A stretch of DNA of 64,000 bases, from NCBI GenBank assembly GCA_030141605.1, contig JAQGDQ010000195.1, positions 1 through 64,000 of the forward strand, written 5' to 3'. Within the stretch, counting starts at the first letter, position 1, and the number at the start of each line of letters is the position of its first letter. A program made the position numbers and the translations under genes. Of this stretch, positions 35,029 through 45,562 are shown piece by piece. The notes under the pieces were generated by a model. The model saw only the letters and a list, made by a program, of their open reading frames with translations, did no database searches and was not told the DNA's origin. Origin of the DNA: Tubiluchus corallicola (Eukaryota; Priapulida; Priapulimorpha; Priapulimorphida; Tubiluchidae).

Positions 35029-36949
35029 TATGTCGGTATAGCAAGAAGTGATAGTTTCTTTGATTTATTTCGTCTTATATATCTGCTATGTTTATCTCTT
35101 GGAATCTGATAACCTACGACATGCGCATAAGCACTTGCTATTATCCTTGATGTAATTTCCCATCCCTCTAGCACGTCGTTTGTTATGTCTGTTAATTTTA
35201 AATGCTTTTTGTTCAGGTATGTGAAATAATATACCTAAATGTCATTTATTCAACTTTATTGTCATGAAGTGAGAGTAATTTTTGTCAGATGTAAAATTTC
35301 CATAACAGATCTCTTCTAAAAGACTTAAAACATACTTATTGTTTACAGCTTTGGCAATTGAAATTGTTTGAAATTTGAAGCAATACTTCAAAGAGGTTTT
35401 AGCTTATGTGAAATCAGGGACAAAGGTAGTCTATGATCTTCAAAGGCGTGGCCTAGGTTAAACACGTTTCTTGTACAATTTGAAAACACTGATGATCAGA
35501 ATATTTTGCATAATTCAAACGGATGCGAATAAAGTATTTTAAGCCCACAAATGTAAGTATGTATAAATAATGAATAGGTTTTATCTTGAAGGTAATATTT
35601 TAATATTAACGAGCATTGCTCATGAATTTCCTCTATAGCAGCTGTGATTGTGATGATGAAGACAGCAACGACAAAATCAAGACTTTGTTCCAATCAGTTT
35701 GTTTTGTTAAGATTGTAAAGGCATACCAGACAATCAGTTTGTTTTGTTAAGATTGTAAAGGCATACCAGACTACGAGTTTGTAAACACAAAATCATTATG
35801 TATGTTGTTTAATTATTGATTGATATTTATTGATAAAACTGCAACCAGGTTCTTGTAAGTAAATTGTTTTTCGGAAAATATAGTTAATTTGTCTTGTTTA
35901 GTTGAAATATTTAGTATTAATAGGGCTCTCAAACATTGATGGAAACATTTCAAAAAGTTTGTCAAACATTTCCAACAGGTTTCATCATGCCTGCGTTTCT
36001 CTTTTTTGTTAAAGACGAAAATACCGAAAAGATGTTCATTATTAAATTTATGAAAAAACTGATTTTTCTTTACGTCTAAATTAAAAATTGCTTAATTGCT
36101 TGCCGGAGATATATCAGATCCTGGCCTGGATCTAGCAAGAATCCAGTCATTCCCATGTTCATGAAAAAGAGTAGTAAGAAGGAGGTAAGTGGAGATGAGG
36201 TGAAGCTGGTGCTGAGCTCTGGCGACAATGCGAATTAATTCACAGTGACATAAGTGTGAGTATAGATGATTTTGAAGTGCTTTTAGACTTAGAAATTTGC
36301 AATTCGTGTTTTGTCATTCTCAACATATTTCTGTTCTAGCTTTTGTTTCAAGTAAATTTCACAGAGAATTATCATATAGAAAGCTGAATTTGTTAGCAAA
36401 ATTTTTGGATTTACCAGAAAATAGTTAAACAGAGTAAAGTCAGTTTTGCTTTGTTTTTATGTTTCAGCTTGCGATTTAACTGTAGTTTACTTTCTGTGGA
36501 TCTCATCAAGACTTATGCCACACGTGCCTCAACACAGCCATTTTGTTACTGAATACGCAATAAATACACATACTAAAAAGATAGACAAAGAACCACTTTT
36601 GCAGTAAACAAGTGTATATATGAAGATTGCACAGCAGGTTAAATCGGACCTGATTTGCGCAGGGTTTATCCCGAACAAGATCATCCGTCTCAACAACCCA
36701 TCTCTTGTTGGTTTGACTATATATTTAATATTGAACCAGATTCTCAAGTTGATTTGATATTTGATATTGAACTAAAAGTTGGTTCGAAAAGCGTTCAAGA
36801 AGTGTAGTAGTCTCAGATGCACCTACTATTCAACATTAAACCAAAAACTGGCTTAATGTTGAAATCATTGAACATTCGAAATAGCTTAAAGTGTACGTAC
36901 TCTTACAAAAGGACGTACAGTTAACATTGTGATGCCTCAGCAAAGATTA
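35029..36949. other. Intergenic, little recognised
   Basis: AT-rich, with no gene supported. It contains one recent 40-bp tandem duplication, listed separately. Confidence 0.45.
35691..35770. repeat. Perfect 40-bp tandem duplication
   Basis: 35691-35730 and 35731-35770 are identical, beginning CAATCAGTTTG and ending GGCATACCAGA. Complete identity implies a very recent event or an assembly artefact. Confidence 0.97.
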
Positions 36950-37690
36950 TATTATTGTTCTCTAATACTTCTCTGCCTATTTCCCGCACGTTCCTGCATT
37001 TCCCCCAAGTTCTTCTAGAACTTCTAGCTCACATTCAGCACAAGCCCTTCGGGTTTAAAGAGCTAGTTCGTGTAACCAAAGAAGAGTTCGTCACCCCTCA
37101 GCAAAACACACATTATGCTATGTTATTAGCTCATTGTTTGTTATGCTATTAGCTCATTAGCTATCTAATGATATAGGTATCTGCCAATTACAAACTAACG
37201 TTTCCATATTATGCACTTTCCACATGTTTCACATTTCACACAAGTACTGCATGTTTAAAGAGCTGGTGTAACTCATCGGCAAAAAACACACATTGTATAA
37301 TAGTTCATTAGTTATGTAACCCCTATGAGTTGGAGATAAATAATATATGTTTCCTTATTCTTTACCAGTTTTTTAGACTACTCACTTGTTGATTGTGAAA
37401 TGTGTGGAAAGTGCAGAAATATGGGAACTGGAAAGTTTGTAATTGACAGCAACCTATGTGGCTAGATAGCTAATGAGCTTTGAACAATATGTTTCCTTGG
37501 TTAAGACGTCACAAATTTTTCTTTGGTTACACCACACTTTAAATAAGAAATATTTTCGAACGAGAAACTCAGAGAAAGTACATGAATGCGGGTACATGAA
37601 ATTTGTAACGGGCAGGTACCTACCATTAGCTAATGCGCCAATAAACAGCAATTCTTTTTCCTGAAGTGTTACAAACGTTTCTTTGATGCT
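36950..37690. repeat. Inverted and direct repeat cluster
   Basis: The segment about 37150-37230 (AATTACAAACTAACG and GCACTTTCCACATG) recurs reverse-complemented at about 37390-37475. Related GGAAAGTTTG and AATGGGC pieces lie near 37590 and 37765. Direct copies of a TTAAAGAGCT block with AAAACACACATT occur at about 37058-37115 and 37253-37293. It looks like nested MITE remnants. Confidence 0.6.
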
Positions 37691-38062
37691 ACCAGCTGCT
37701 TAAACATGAAATACTTGTGTCGAATGTGAATGTGGAAAAATACAGGAATACGGAAATAGGAAAGTTTGCAATGGGCGCATCTCCGCTGTTTCTTTTTAAT
37801 TCGAGCATGGTCAAACTGCTATACTTCAATCTTTCAAAATATGGCATATTATTGTAACCGAATATTAGTTTTGTAGCACGCCTTTGTATACCTTCCACAA
37901 GCAGTGCAACTTTCTGGTAATGGGGATTCCAAAGTTGCACACAGTATTCTAGATGAGGTCTAACCAAACCAACGTATAATTTCAATAGAATTTCTTTAAT
38001 TCTATAAACGATATTCCTCTTTATCATTCGAAATATTTTGTTTGCTTGTTTGCTTTTTCAAC
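37691..38062 (-). mobile_element. LINE RT C-terminal fragment, minus strand
   Basis: The minus-strand frame contains LLKLYVGLVRPHLEYCVQLW, then GIQRRATKLI and RLKYSSLTMLELKR, the classical C-terminal motifs of CR1/L2-like reverse transcriptase. Sequence loses similarity after this point. It meets an opposite-strand RT fragment near 38065. Confidence 0.85.
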
Positions 38063-38065
38063 AGA

Positions 38066-38245
38066 CACATCTTTTTTTCTTAATTTACATCAGTGATTTG
38101 GCACACTGTTCTGATTTCCAAGTCCTATTTTTACGTGGTACTAATCTCAGTCAGCTGCCGCTCAAAACTAACAATGAACTAGACAAGATAGATACATGGA
38201 TGAGTTCTAAAAGTTAACAATAAAGTATGAAAAAACAAAATATGC
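38066..38245 (+). mobile_element. LINE RT fragment, plus strand
   Basis: Plus-strand reading with frame changes: INxxSDLAHCSDFQ, TNLSQ, then NNELDKIDTWMSSKKLTI and YEKTKYAV. This is the region just after the YADD box (NxELxKIxxW...NKLxIN..KT). It stops exactly at the border of the 480-bp MITE, which therefore inserted into it. Confidence 0.65.
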
Positions 38246-38725
38246 AGTCAACCTCGGATGTAAGGGACACCTCAGGACCGGAAAAAACCGTCCTTTATAT
38301 CCGATGTCCCCTTATAGGCGAAGTTGAGTCAGACCGAGGATGTATCTAGACCTGTACTTTTCTGTACTTTTACCCATATTTTTATGGATTATTGCTACAC
38401 ATTCAGTGCAAACGGTATGTAGGAAGCTCCTTCGGTGATGCCAGATGTATGTGACCGCAGAAACCGAGTTGTTCGTAGGCCGAGTTTGCTAAAAATTGAG
38501 GTTATAAATCGATCAATTTTGCTTTGATCATAGAGTCCCTTATATGCGAAGTAATCTACCTTTGTTACTATTACGCGATGCCTGAAGATATCGTCTCTTA
38601 TAACTGAATCCCTTGTATCCGAGTACCTTATATACGAAGATTTTCACACAGGAAAAACGTTACGAAAAATCGGGACCGGTGCTTGTGGTCCTTTATAAGC
38701 GAGTACCTTATACCCGAGGTTGACT
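38246..38725. mobile_element. 480-bp MITE with TATGC flanks
   Basis: Ends are inverted: AGTCAACCTCGGATGTAAGG on the left and CCTTATACCCGAGGTTGACT on the right. TATGC stands directly outside on both sides (38241-38245, 38726-38730). A two-base TA duplication with one extra matching triplet would also fit a Tc1/mariner/pogo relative. Inside are several variants of CCTTATAxxCGAGTA in both orientations, so the interior is itself built from terminus-like modules. No coding frame. Confidence 0.75.
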
Positions 38726-39059
38726 TATGCTTATTTCTCCCTAAGCTTTCGATTCACATAATACTTTTAAACTGTTTTTATGGGATCATGAATTAATTGC
38801 GGCCGACAATATAAAATACTTACATTTGTATATTGATAATACATTGTCATGGAAAACTAATTGAATTAAATTAAATCAGTCACATATAAGCTTAATAAGC
38901 TCATTGGTCTTACCTCTCCTTTATAAAATCATTTAAAAAACTTATATAGCTAAATGTTTGTTTTATCAGCATATTTAAAATTATTTTATCTATCTATCCA
39001 TCTATTATATTAATATTCTTGGTATCTTAATATATTTATTTATTTATATATATATAAGA

Positions 39060-39310
39060 TTAATTAATAAATTAATAACTCTGTAAGAACACTGTCTGTC
39101 ACACAAATCTAGCACGGAACATTTTCACACTGAAACGGCTTATGGCGGAGCCAAGCTAGAAAACTAGAGAGATAAAAATTTTCTTCACAGCGCGTATTTC
39201 GTGGTTTGAGGTCGCTCTGGTATTTTTCATTGCTAAAGCTCTCGTAGTCGGGAATTAAATCTTTAATTAATTACCTAATTAGCAGCCTGTGCTAACCATT
39301 GTATAATACT
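39060..39310 (+). mobile_element. Diverged LTR remnant
   Basis: It is similar over about 200 bases to 63220-63420, for example TCACACTGAAACGGCTTATG against TCACATTGAGACGACTTATT, and both have a GCxCTCGTAGTC-like block. The 63.2-kb copy in turn matches the 3' part of the LTR at 46860-46935, so this is probably an old LTR fragment of the same superfamily. Confidence 0.45.
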
Positions 39311-40029
39311 CGCCATCTCTTTCGATTTTAATAAGTTATTTTTAGCACAAGCTTCTGACACCTCTGTGACAAGCTGACTTCGTCTTACTTTATTTTATAC
39401 TAACACTGATCCAAGCAGACACTTTAGGAGAAGACATCTTGCAAAAGGGTCAGTCATTTCTATTTAGCTTAAAGCTTCAACTTTAAGTAGCAGAAAAAAT
39501 TATATAAATAATATAATAGGAACCAGAAACACTAACAAAGACATCATGAATTTTTTTTGATTAAGACATCATGAATCAATTAATGATTATAAATACAAGT
39601 GATTATACAAGTTTTGTTAAATGCGTATACACGTTTTCGTGAAATACTATTCTCAGGCTGGCTGGCTTCTTTGGATTTTCTTGTACACAGACGGTAAGTG
39701 CTGTCACGTTTATTTAGTTAGATAGAAAACTTTCGTGGAGATTGGGCTTCACAGTGCAGAACCCAAGTGCCTGCTGATCCAGTGACTCATCTGACGTCAG
39801 GGCTTCGTTTCTCATGCCATGCACATGAGCTAATGCTAACCACTCAAGCTTTGTACATGACAGATCCTCATAACAAAAAGGCTTCATCACTTTATATTAT
39901 CTACACGGAATATAATTTTATTATATAATTAATACAAAGTATATGATAATAACTATTAGTAGAACAATAATGTATATGACGATAACTATCAAAAAACAAT
40001 GTATATAAAGATATAAACGTATTATTATA

Positions 40030-40495
40030 ATGTTGTTGTCTCAGCTACTTTGCGCTTGCACCATTGCTAGTGGAGGGGATCCCGGCCATCTCCTACATCT
40101 TCACAAGGGCCCATTCCCAGTCGCTTATACAATGCTAATGAAATACACGATGTAGTTGCACCGGCATCTATCAGCATGCGCGTGGGCCATCCGTTCAACT
40201 CGACCGAACAGGTTGGCTGGGTGACCAATGGTTCTTGTCAGCCTGTTGAGCTGTGGGTTCGGAACGCGCTTACTGCGTCCCAATCATCCCTTTTTACACT
40301 CGACACCCTGCAGTTGCTGTGGCACCCTCTATGCACATTTATTTCACGCCGTTTTTTATTACTATTCATTTTACTACATTTACTGCATACACTTTTCTCA
40401 GTCAAATATTTACTATTTACAGCGATGCTTGTCTCCGTTACAAAAGCTTGGCTCCTGACGGGGGAGACGACCCGTTGGGAGCCTAGTAGTTTCCC
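40030..40495 (-). pseudogene. Retroelement pol 5' part with protease motif
   Basis: Read on the minus strand from the frameshift site, the pol frame runs GSQRVVSPVRSQAFVTETS, then a C-x2-C...H/C-rich stretch, then SAFRTHSSTG and a TGA. After that, still in frame, comes LIDAGATTSCIS, the aspartic protease active-site motif (D codon at 40166-40168; DAG instead of the commoner DTG). Similarity is lost near 40030, before any reverse transcriptase. This is the only copy in the window that keeps the protease. Confidence 0.8.
40450..40495 (-). promoter_or_regulatory. -1 ribosomal frameshift site, gag/pol junction (old copy)
   Basis: On the minus strand: slippery heptamer GGGAAAC (40495-40489), in frame as G-GGA-AAC. 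Then TAC and the gag stop TAG, a 5-nt spacer, and a hairpin with arms 40483-40471 and 40462-40450 (outer 6 bp, a 2x2 internal loop, inner 5 bp). The pol frame is -1 to gag. GGGAAAC is a proven slippery site in type D retroviruses. Confidence 0.75.
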
Positions 40496-40939
40496 TGTAG
40501 CCTCCTCTGGCCTACTCTTCCAGGTAGAGCAGGGCCTGTATATCGGCATTCTCTAGCAAAATGCCCTGGCCGCTGACACTTATAGCATATATCTGCTTTT
40601 GTGGGCCTTCTTGGGTTCTGGGACCACCTTCCCATACCTTGTCGGCCTAAACCGGCTTGCTGTGGCCTCTGCCTGAGTGCCGGTCCTCCTCTCTGAGGAT
40701 TTCTTCCTACTTGATGCTGGTGACGCTGCCATTTCTCGGGAACTTTCTTCCTTGGCTCAGGGTGACCTTTCTCTGGTCTCTTACTGCCTCCAGGTAGCAT
40801 TAATTGACACACAGGGCCTTCACTTTCACTGGCTGATTCGGTACCTACATAGTATCTCCATAGGCGTATCCATTCTTAGATGGTGTGCGACATGTCTACT
40901 CTTTAATTTGGTAATTTCGTGATTGTTTTCATCTTCGCA
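40483..40939 (-). pseudogene. Gag C-terminus and nucleocapsid (old copy)
   Basis: Directly after the solo LTR on the minus strand, the sequence resumes within gag (EDENNHEIT..K.SR.VAH block) and continues through a basic, proline-rich linker to the CCHC zinc knuckle CYKCQRPGHFARECRY. It ends LQGNY and TAG. It is homologous to 58060-58500. The region between capsid and this point is missing in this copy. Confidence 0.85.
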
Positions 40940-40943
40940 ACAT

Positions 40944-42234
40944 TGTCACCTTCTCGTTTTTAATACCTAATGTTTTATCGTATATATCGTATAGATTGAA
41001 TTTAATATGTCCGCTTAATTTCTAATTGCTATAAGGCGAATTCTTCACCTGGCTCCGAGGGCTTTAGATATTAGTCTAGCAAGCAATGATCGTCTTATCT
41101 AAACTTCACCTTGACCTTCGCGTTGTGAGAAAAGGTCTACTTCCCTCAAGCTTCCTAGCAACGCTCCCGCAATATGAGCGCTAGTTAATTCAAAGCGAAC
41201 TACAGATTCGTATATCGGAAATAGTGTTGCTTGAGTTGAACACTCTGATATCATACATTAACTCAATCGTTAAATGTCAAAGAGAATTACTTTATTGATT
41301 TTACAACAGTTACTGCTTCTAGGTAGCTTACAAGATTTGTTCTTATGCGCTTTTGATGCGTACAACTAGTGTATAGCTTCCAAAAGTATCTCTCTGAACA
41401 ATTCTTCAATTCTATCACCTAAGGTGTTCTTTACACTTATCATATAGTACAATGTGAACTTATGCGAACTACAGATATGCACAGTTACTCTCAGTTTACA
41501 AATGTGTTAAGATTACTTAACTCTGCGGATTGACCACAATGTACCCAGTACAATTGGCCAACTCCAATAGTTGATATGAGACTCTCGTTGTCCAGTGCCT
41601 AGATTATCCTAGGAACGCAGAAAGATGTCTACGCTGAACTTCTCAAGTTGTCCCAATGTCCTGTGTCAGGTAGCCCTCTGTGTGAGTCGCACACACTTCA
41701 CGTGTCTCTCCCAGTACGATTGGGTGGAAAGAGCCCTGGGTTATTAAAACTCAGGGCTTATATCTCATCGAAGTAACCTCGTAGTAACCTCGTATGATTT
41801 CAACGTCGCACGCAACACTTAGATTTATTGGACAGCTGGGAGGACATCCAGTTTCTTAGGTTTGTGACTCTTCTTTAGAAACTCTCATCCTTGAAGTCAT
41901 CGTAACCCGTAAAACTCATTAGTCCTCTTTTCATCAAGAAACAGTGACCTCGCAGAGTTTTCGTTAATTACGAGTAACTTGTGCATATAGCTTATAATAA
42001 ACGGTACACCCGTCTCAACCTAATATTAGCTAATTATCCTGAGCATCCTGGTGTCCTTACGTAAACGATAAATCTTACTTCTTGCATCCTACGCTTTCAC
42101 AGCTCATTAAATTCGAGCTTACCAGCTGAGTGAGTTCCATTGCACCATTTGTAAATTTATTCATGAAATCAGGGAGGCATGCGATTTCATACCAAAATAT
42201 CGAGAATCATCGATTTATAAATTTATTCACCACA
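40944..42234 (-). mobile_element. Solo LTR (1291 bp) with 4-bp target duplication
   Basis: On the minus strand it begins TGTGGTGAATAAATTTATAA and ends GAAGGTGACA, so the ends are TGT...ACA. It is flanked by ACAT on both sides (plus-strand 40940-40943 and 42235-42238), the 4-bp duplication typical of Ty3/gypsy integrases. It aligns along its length with the LTRs at 55692 and 60788. It lies inside an older gag-pol copy, so it marks a later insertion followed by LTR-LTR recombination. Confidence 0.88.
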
Positions 42235-42238
42235 ACAT

Positions 42239-43639
42239 CATCCCAACGCATCGTAGGCGCTCGTTTCCTTCCTGGATTCCCGCACGAACCCTAGAAATAC
42301 AAGGATATGATAATAAAAGAGGCCCATTAACAGACGCGTCCCTTTTACACATATATGGTGTATAACAGTCTTTAGTTAGGATACAAATGTTACTTTATGC
42401 ATGGCACTTCTTATAATGCAATAAACAATACATCAGAGAAACATTAGTTTATAACAAGCGCGACGCATGCTATTTGATTTGAAATCATAATACTAGCTGA
42501 AATATTTTGTGTTATTTGAAATCGTAATACTAACTAACCGAATAGCTTTCAGAAAAACGCACATCTGGTACTTGCAATTAAAAATTTCCAGATCGAGTGC
42601 ACCACGAAGTAATACTTTTCGATATCTAGCAAAAACACTCTACTCGGAATAATTTTTTCTAAAATTCTCACTATTCCGAGCAGTACTAATGGTGAAAATA
42701 CTCGAACAATTAGAATTCTTTCCTACAAAAAAATAAGGATGATTTTACAAACCACTAACAGTATTTTTTAGAGTTTTATTAAGAAATACAATTCATTGTT
42801 GTATGCGTATGTAACGACCCAGTGCAATAAATTAGTTTACTTTATTTTTATTCCTATTTGCATTGCTTTGAGTTATGATGTAACATTTAGCTGTTTCCCT
42901 ACTACTAGTTTAACCACAATTAAATTAGGTACCTGGGATCCACAAGGACATCATCCGCAAACACCGGCTTCATTCACAGCCTAGTTTTACCTGTGTGACC
43001 ATATAGTTGTCGACCTAGTTTTACTGCTGAATGGTCGAGCAGGAAGCCAGCCTTTAAGGCTAACCTGCAATGTTTAACTAGAGTGAAGTTTTCTGGTGAA
43101 ACGTTCACAATATTCTCTTCGTCATGGATATATTCACGGATTAGATACGATGTGACATTTGCAAGCTGACAGTGCTTTCTGGGAGAGACAGACGGTTGTT
43201 TTTGGCAACGTATCCATCAATGCAGCACCCGTAATACTGTGAATTTGTTCATTTCGTTTGTAGCTACTTATCACGTGCCTAACAATAAGCTGATTGGGCA
43301 TACAAGCATTAGAATGTTTACAGCATAGAAATTGTAAACTGCAACACACAAGTTGCTGTATTCGTTCCACCAGTCACGTGACTACTCACGATGAAAGAAG
43401 AGGATTCGGCGTTGAATGCTAGCATGTACGAGGTGGCCGGAAAGTGAAGTTAGGCCTCTAGGCACCGCTCATAATCAGTCAGTAATATTATTGCCAGTGT
43501 TTAAAACATGCCCTTAGTGCAGGTGTTTGGATTATGTAGCAAACTTTGACTTTGAGTGTTCTGCATGTTATTTTTTTGATATAGTAGAACGTAGTAGTAC
43601 AATTTGTAGTTTTTGGGTGTCACTTTCCTTTGAGTATTA
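42239..43639. other. Unassigned DNA between retroelement parts
   Basis: About 1.4 kb separates the gag N-terminal fragment from the solo LTR. It does not match the missing gag capsid segment as seen in the other copies. No gene is recognised. Confidence 0.4.
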
Positions 43640-44080
43640 AAAGTCTCACTTATACTCCTCCAGCAGTCTGAGAATCTGGTGAAATACAAAATCCTCTCCT
43701 GGTAATACTTTGGACCCAAATGCGAAACTTTTCGCTACAGTCCAATTCCTGACGCGTAAATTTCGTAGATCCGCCAATGCACTGCACAGAGCCCATTGGT
43801 CGGTCATAGCGCCTATTTGAGTTGAGAGCCAGCTAGCTCTCTCTACCATAGTGAGTACAGCCCCACTTGTTTGAGCAGAAGTCTGTACTTCTGGGTTAGT
43901 CACGTCTTTGGGGAGGTTACCGCTTTCAACACCTTGGTCATTGTCACGTATTCGTCGCAAAACTACTGCGTGTAAGGCCTGTATTTCCGGACTCTGCCGA
44001 TCTAACCACCCGATCAGGAGACTTCTGGACCTAATCCAGCTCTCGATTTGAGCTTCACTTATCTCTTCAGGGTCTGACAT
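43640..44080 (-). pseudogene. Gag N-terminal fragment (old copy)
   Basis: From ATG 44080 the frame starts MSDPEEISEAQIESWIR and matches the gag starts at 47418 and 57264. It stays in frame to ALADL, then shifts; the next frames still give the GFCISPDSQ-type block until about 43645, where similarity stops. It is a capsid-domain remnant of the same family. Confidence 0.85.
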
Positions 44081-44290
44081 AATATTCAACTTATTCGCAA
44101 CTTGGCACTTAGGTCCTTTGGGCTCCCCTGTATGGGACGCACCCGGGCTGGACCCCTTTCTATACAGTGCATCACCACGTGCCACTGTGTTCTCTGCTTC
44201 CCGATTTAACCTTTTCAGCTTCAGTCGATCACAGAGACTTAGCTCGCCTGTTCACAATTCGGCTTGCTAAGGCCTGACGGTATATTGAGC
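44081..44290 (-). mobile_element. Retroelement leader upstream of gag
   Basis: On the minus strand the bases before gag contain CAGGCCTTAGCAAGCCGAAT and CATACAGGGGAGCCCAA. Both recur at 55482-55650, upstream of another retroelement. This leader differs from the leaders of the gag copies at 47.4 and 57.2 kb, so two sublineages may be present. Confidence 0.55.
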
Positions 44291-45062
44291 AATCTCACCT
44301 TAGAGCAATCAGTGTATTATAATTGTAATTTAAAACACATATAAATCATTTATTACATCTCTGACGTTATAGATATTATATTGTTGGTACAAATGTTTCA
44401 TTACAATGACACATGTAATCTAGATATTAAGGATTACAGTCTTTATTTAACTTGGATTTTAGAGAATAACGTTTAAAAATTAATTAACAACTACATAGTT
44501 CAAGAGAAGGAAAAGAATATTAGTACTGAGTGTTTAAAAAAGGTGTGTCGAGATTCACACTATATTGTTCTAAGAACGAAGTTTTAATTAACGGGTCCAG
44601 CTAAAACTATTAGGACGATTAGCACATTCGAGAAAAAAGGGGCAGAATTTATACCATGAATCTTACTGCTATTGGTAATATATTCAAAATATTAATTCAA
44701 GTGTAAAGTTAGATTAAACTCGAACCTGCTAGCATAACTACCCGAGTTAAATAAATGCCCTGGTTAAATAATGTTTGGATGTTTTTTTTTATTAAATGGT
44801 TCCAAAACGGTCAATGTTTTGAAATGGCAAATAAAGATTTTATTCTTACTACCTACAATTTGAAAAGCTGAAACGAAAACTAGCACAGAACTCCTCCAGC
44901 ATTAATTATTAACTGTTTTCCGATCGATACTAATTTTTTATGTATCTAGCTTACCATTTGGCTTTTCCCCTTTGCTTTTTTCCCTTTTTGCATAATTTCT
45001 TTTTGGTATTTTGTCCTTTTTTTTTCAATTTTTTTGGGTTTTTCTTTTTTTTCTCCCTTTCA
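44291..45062. other. Intergenic, T-rich
   Basis: Nothing recognised. A T-rich tract runs from about 44960 to 45060. Confidence 0.5.
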
Positions 45063-45560
45063 CTAATTACTTCCAACGTCAATTAAATCAGGCATCACTT
45101 CTAATGAAGCGAGCCATAGTTCCTCCACTCCAAGTTCTTTTGCTGCCTTGAGGAGGGTCGCCAGATGAAATATTTCTCCGATTTCCCATCGCTGCATCGC
45201 GATGCACTACGCCTCGCGATTGATCAACCGTACTCTATCTGGCGCTAAATATTCTAATAATTTGGCCATTACTGGCATGCCACGCATTTGGCTTCCTATA
45301 AAATGAATATAAATCCTCATTAATATTCCTTTAAGCAAAATCATTTTACTTCTGTAATTTAATTCACACGATTTTAGCTTCAAAATTACCAATATAGCGA
45401 TTGTGATTGCTACTAGAAATTAAGTAAAAGAAACTGACGTATTACCTACCTCATCAATCACCGACTTTCCATATAAGAGCCGTAGGCTCCTGGGAAGTTC
45501 AGGTCGAACTGACTAATTTGTCGCTGAATCCCCGCTAAGAGGTCATCCCTTTCTACTAAA
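45063..45560 (-). pseudogene. Fragment of an unrecognised spliced gene, copy 1
   Basis: Minus strand. Exon a (about 45560-45450) reads LVERDDLLAGIQRQISQFDL, then in another frame SLRLLYGKSVIDE, and meets a donor GAG|GTAGGT. A 154-bp intron ends TTTATAG. Exon b (45295-45063) reads SQMRGMPVMAKLLEYLAPDR, a TAG after REA, then HLATLLKAAKELGVEELW and a final stop. The helical end resembles a BTB-type or similar all-helical module only weakly. A second copy of exon a, with the same donor place (GKSIIDG|GTAAGT), is at 63440-63741. The frame change, in-frame stop and truncation by the LTR at 45563 make it a pseudogene. Confidence 0.45.
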
Positions 45561-45562
45561 GT

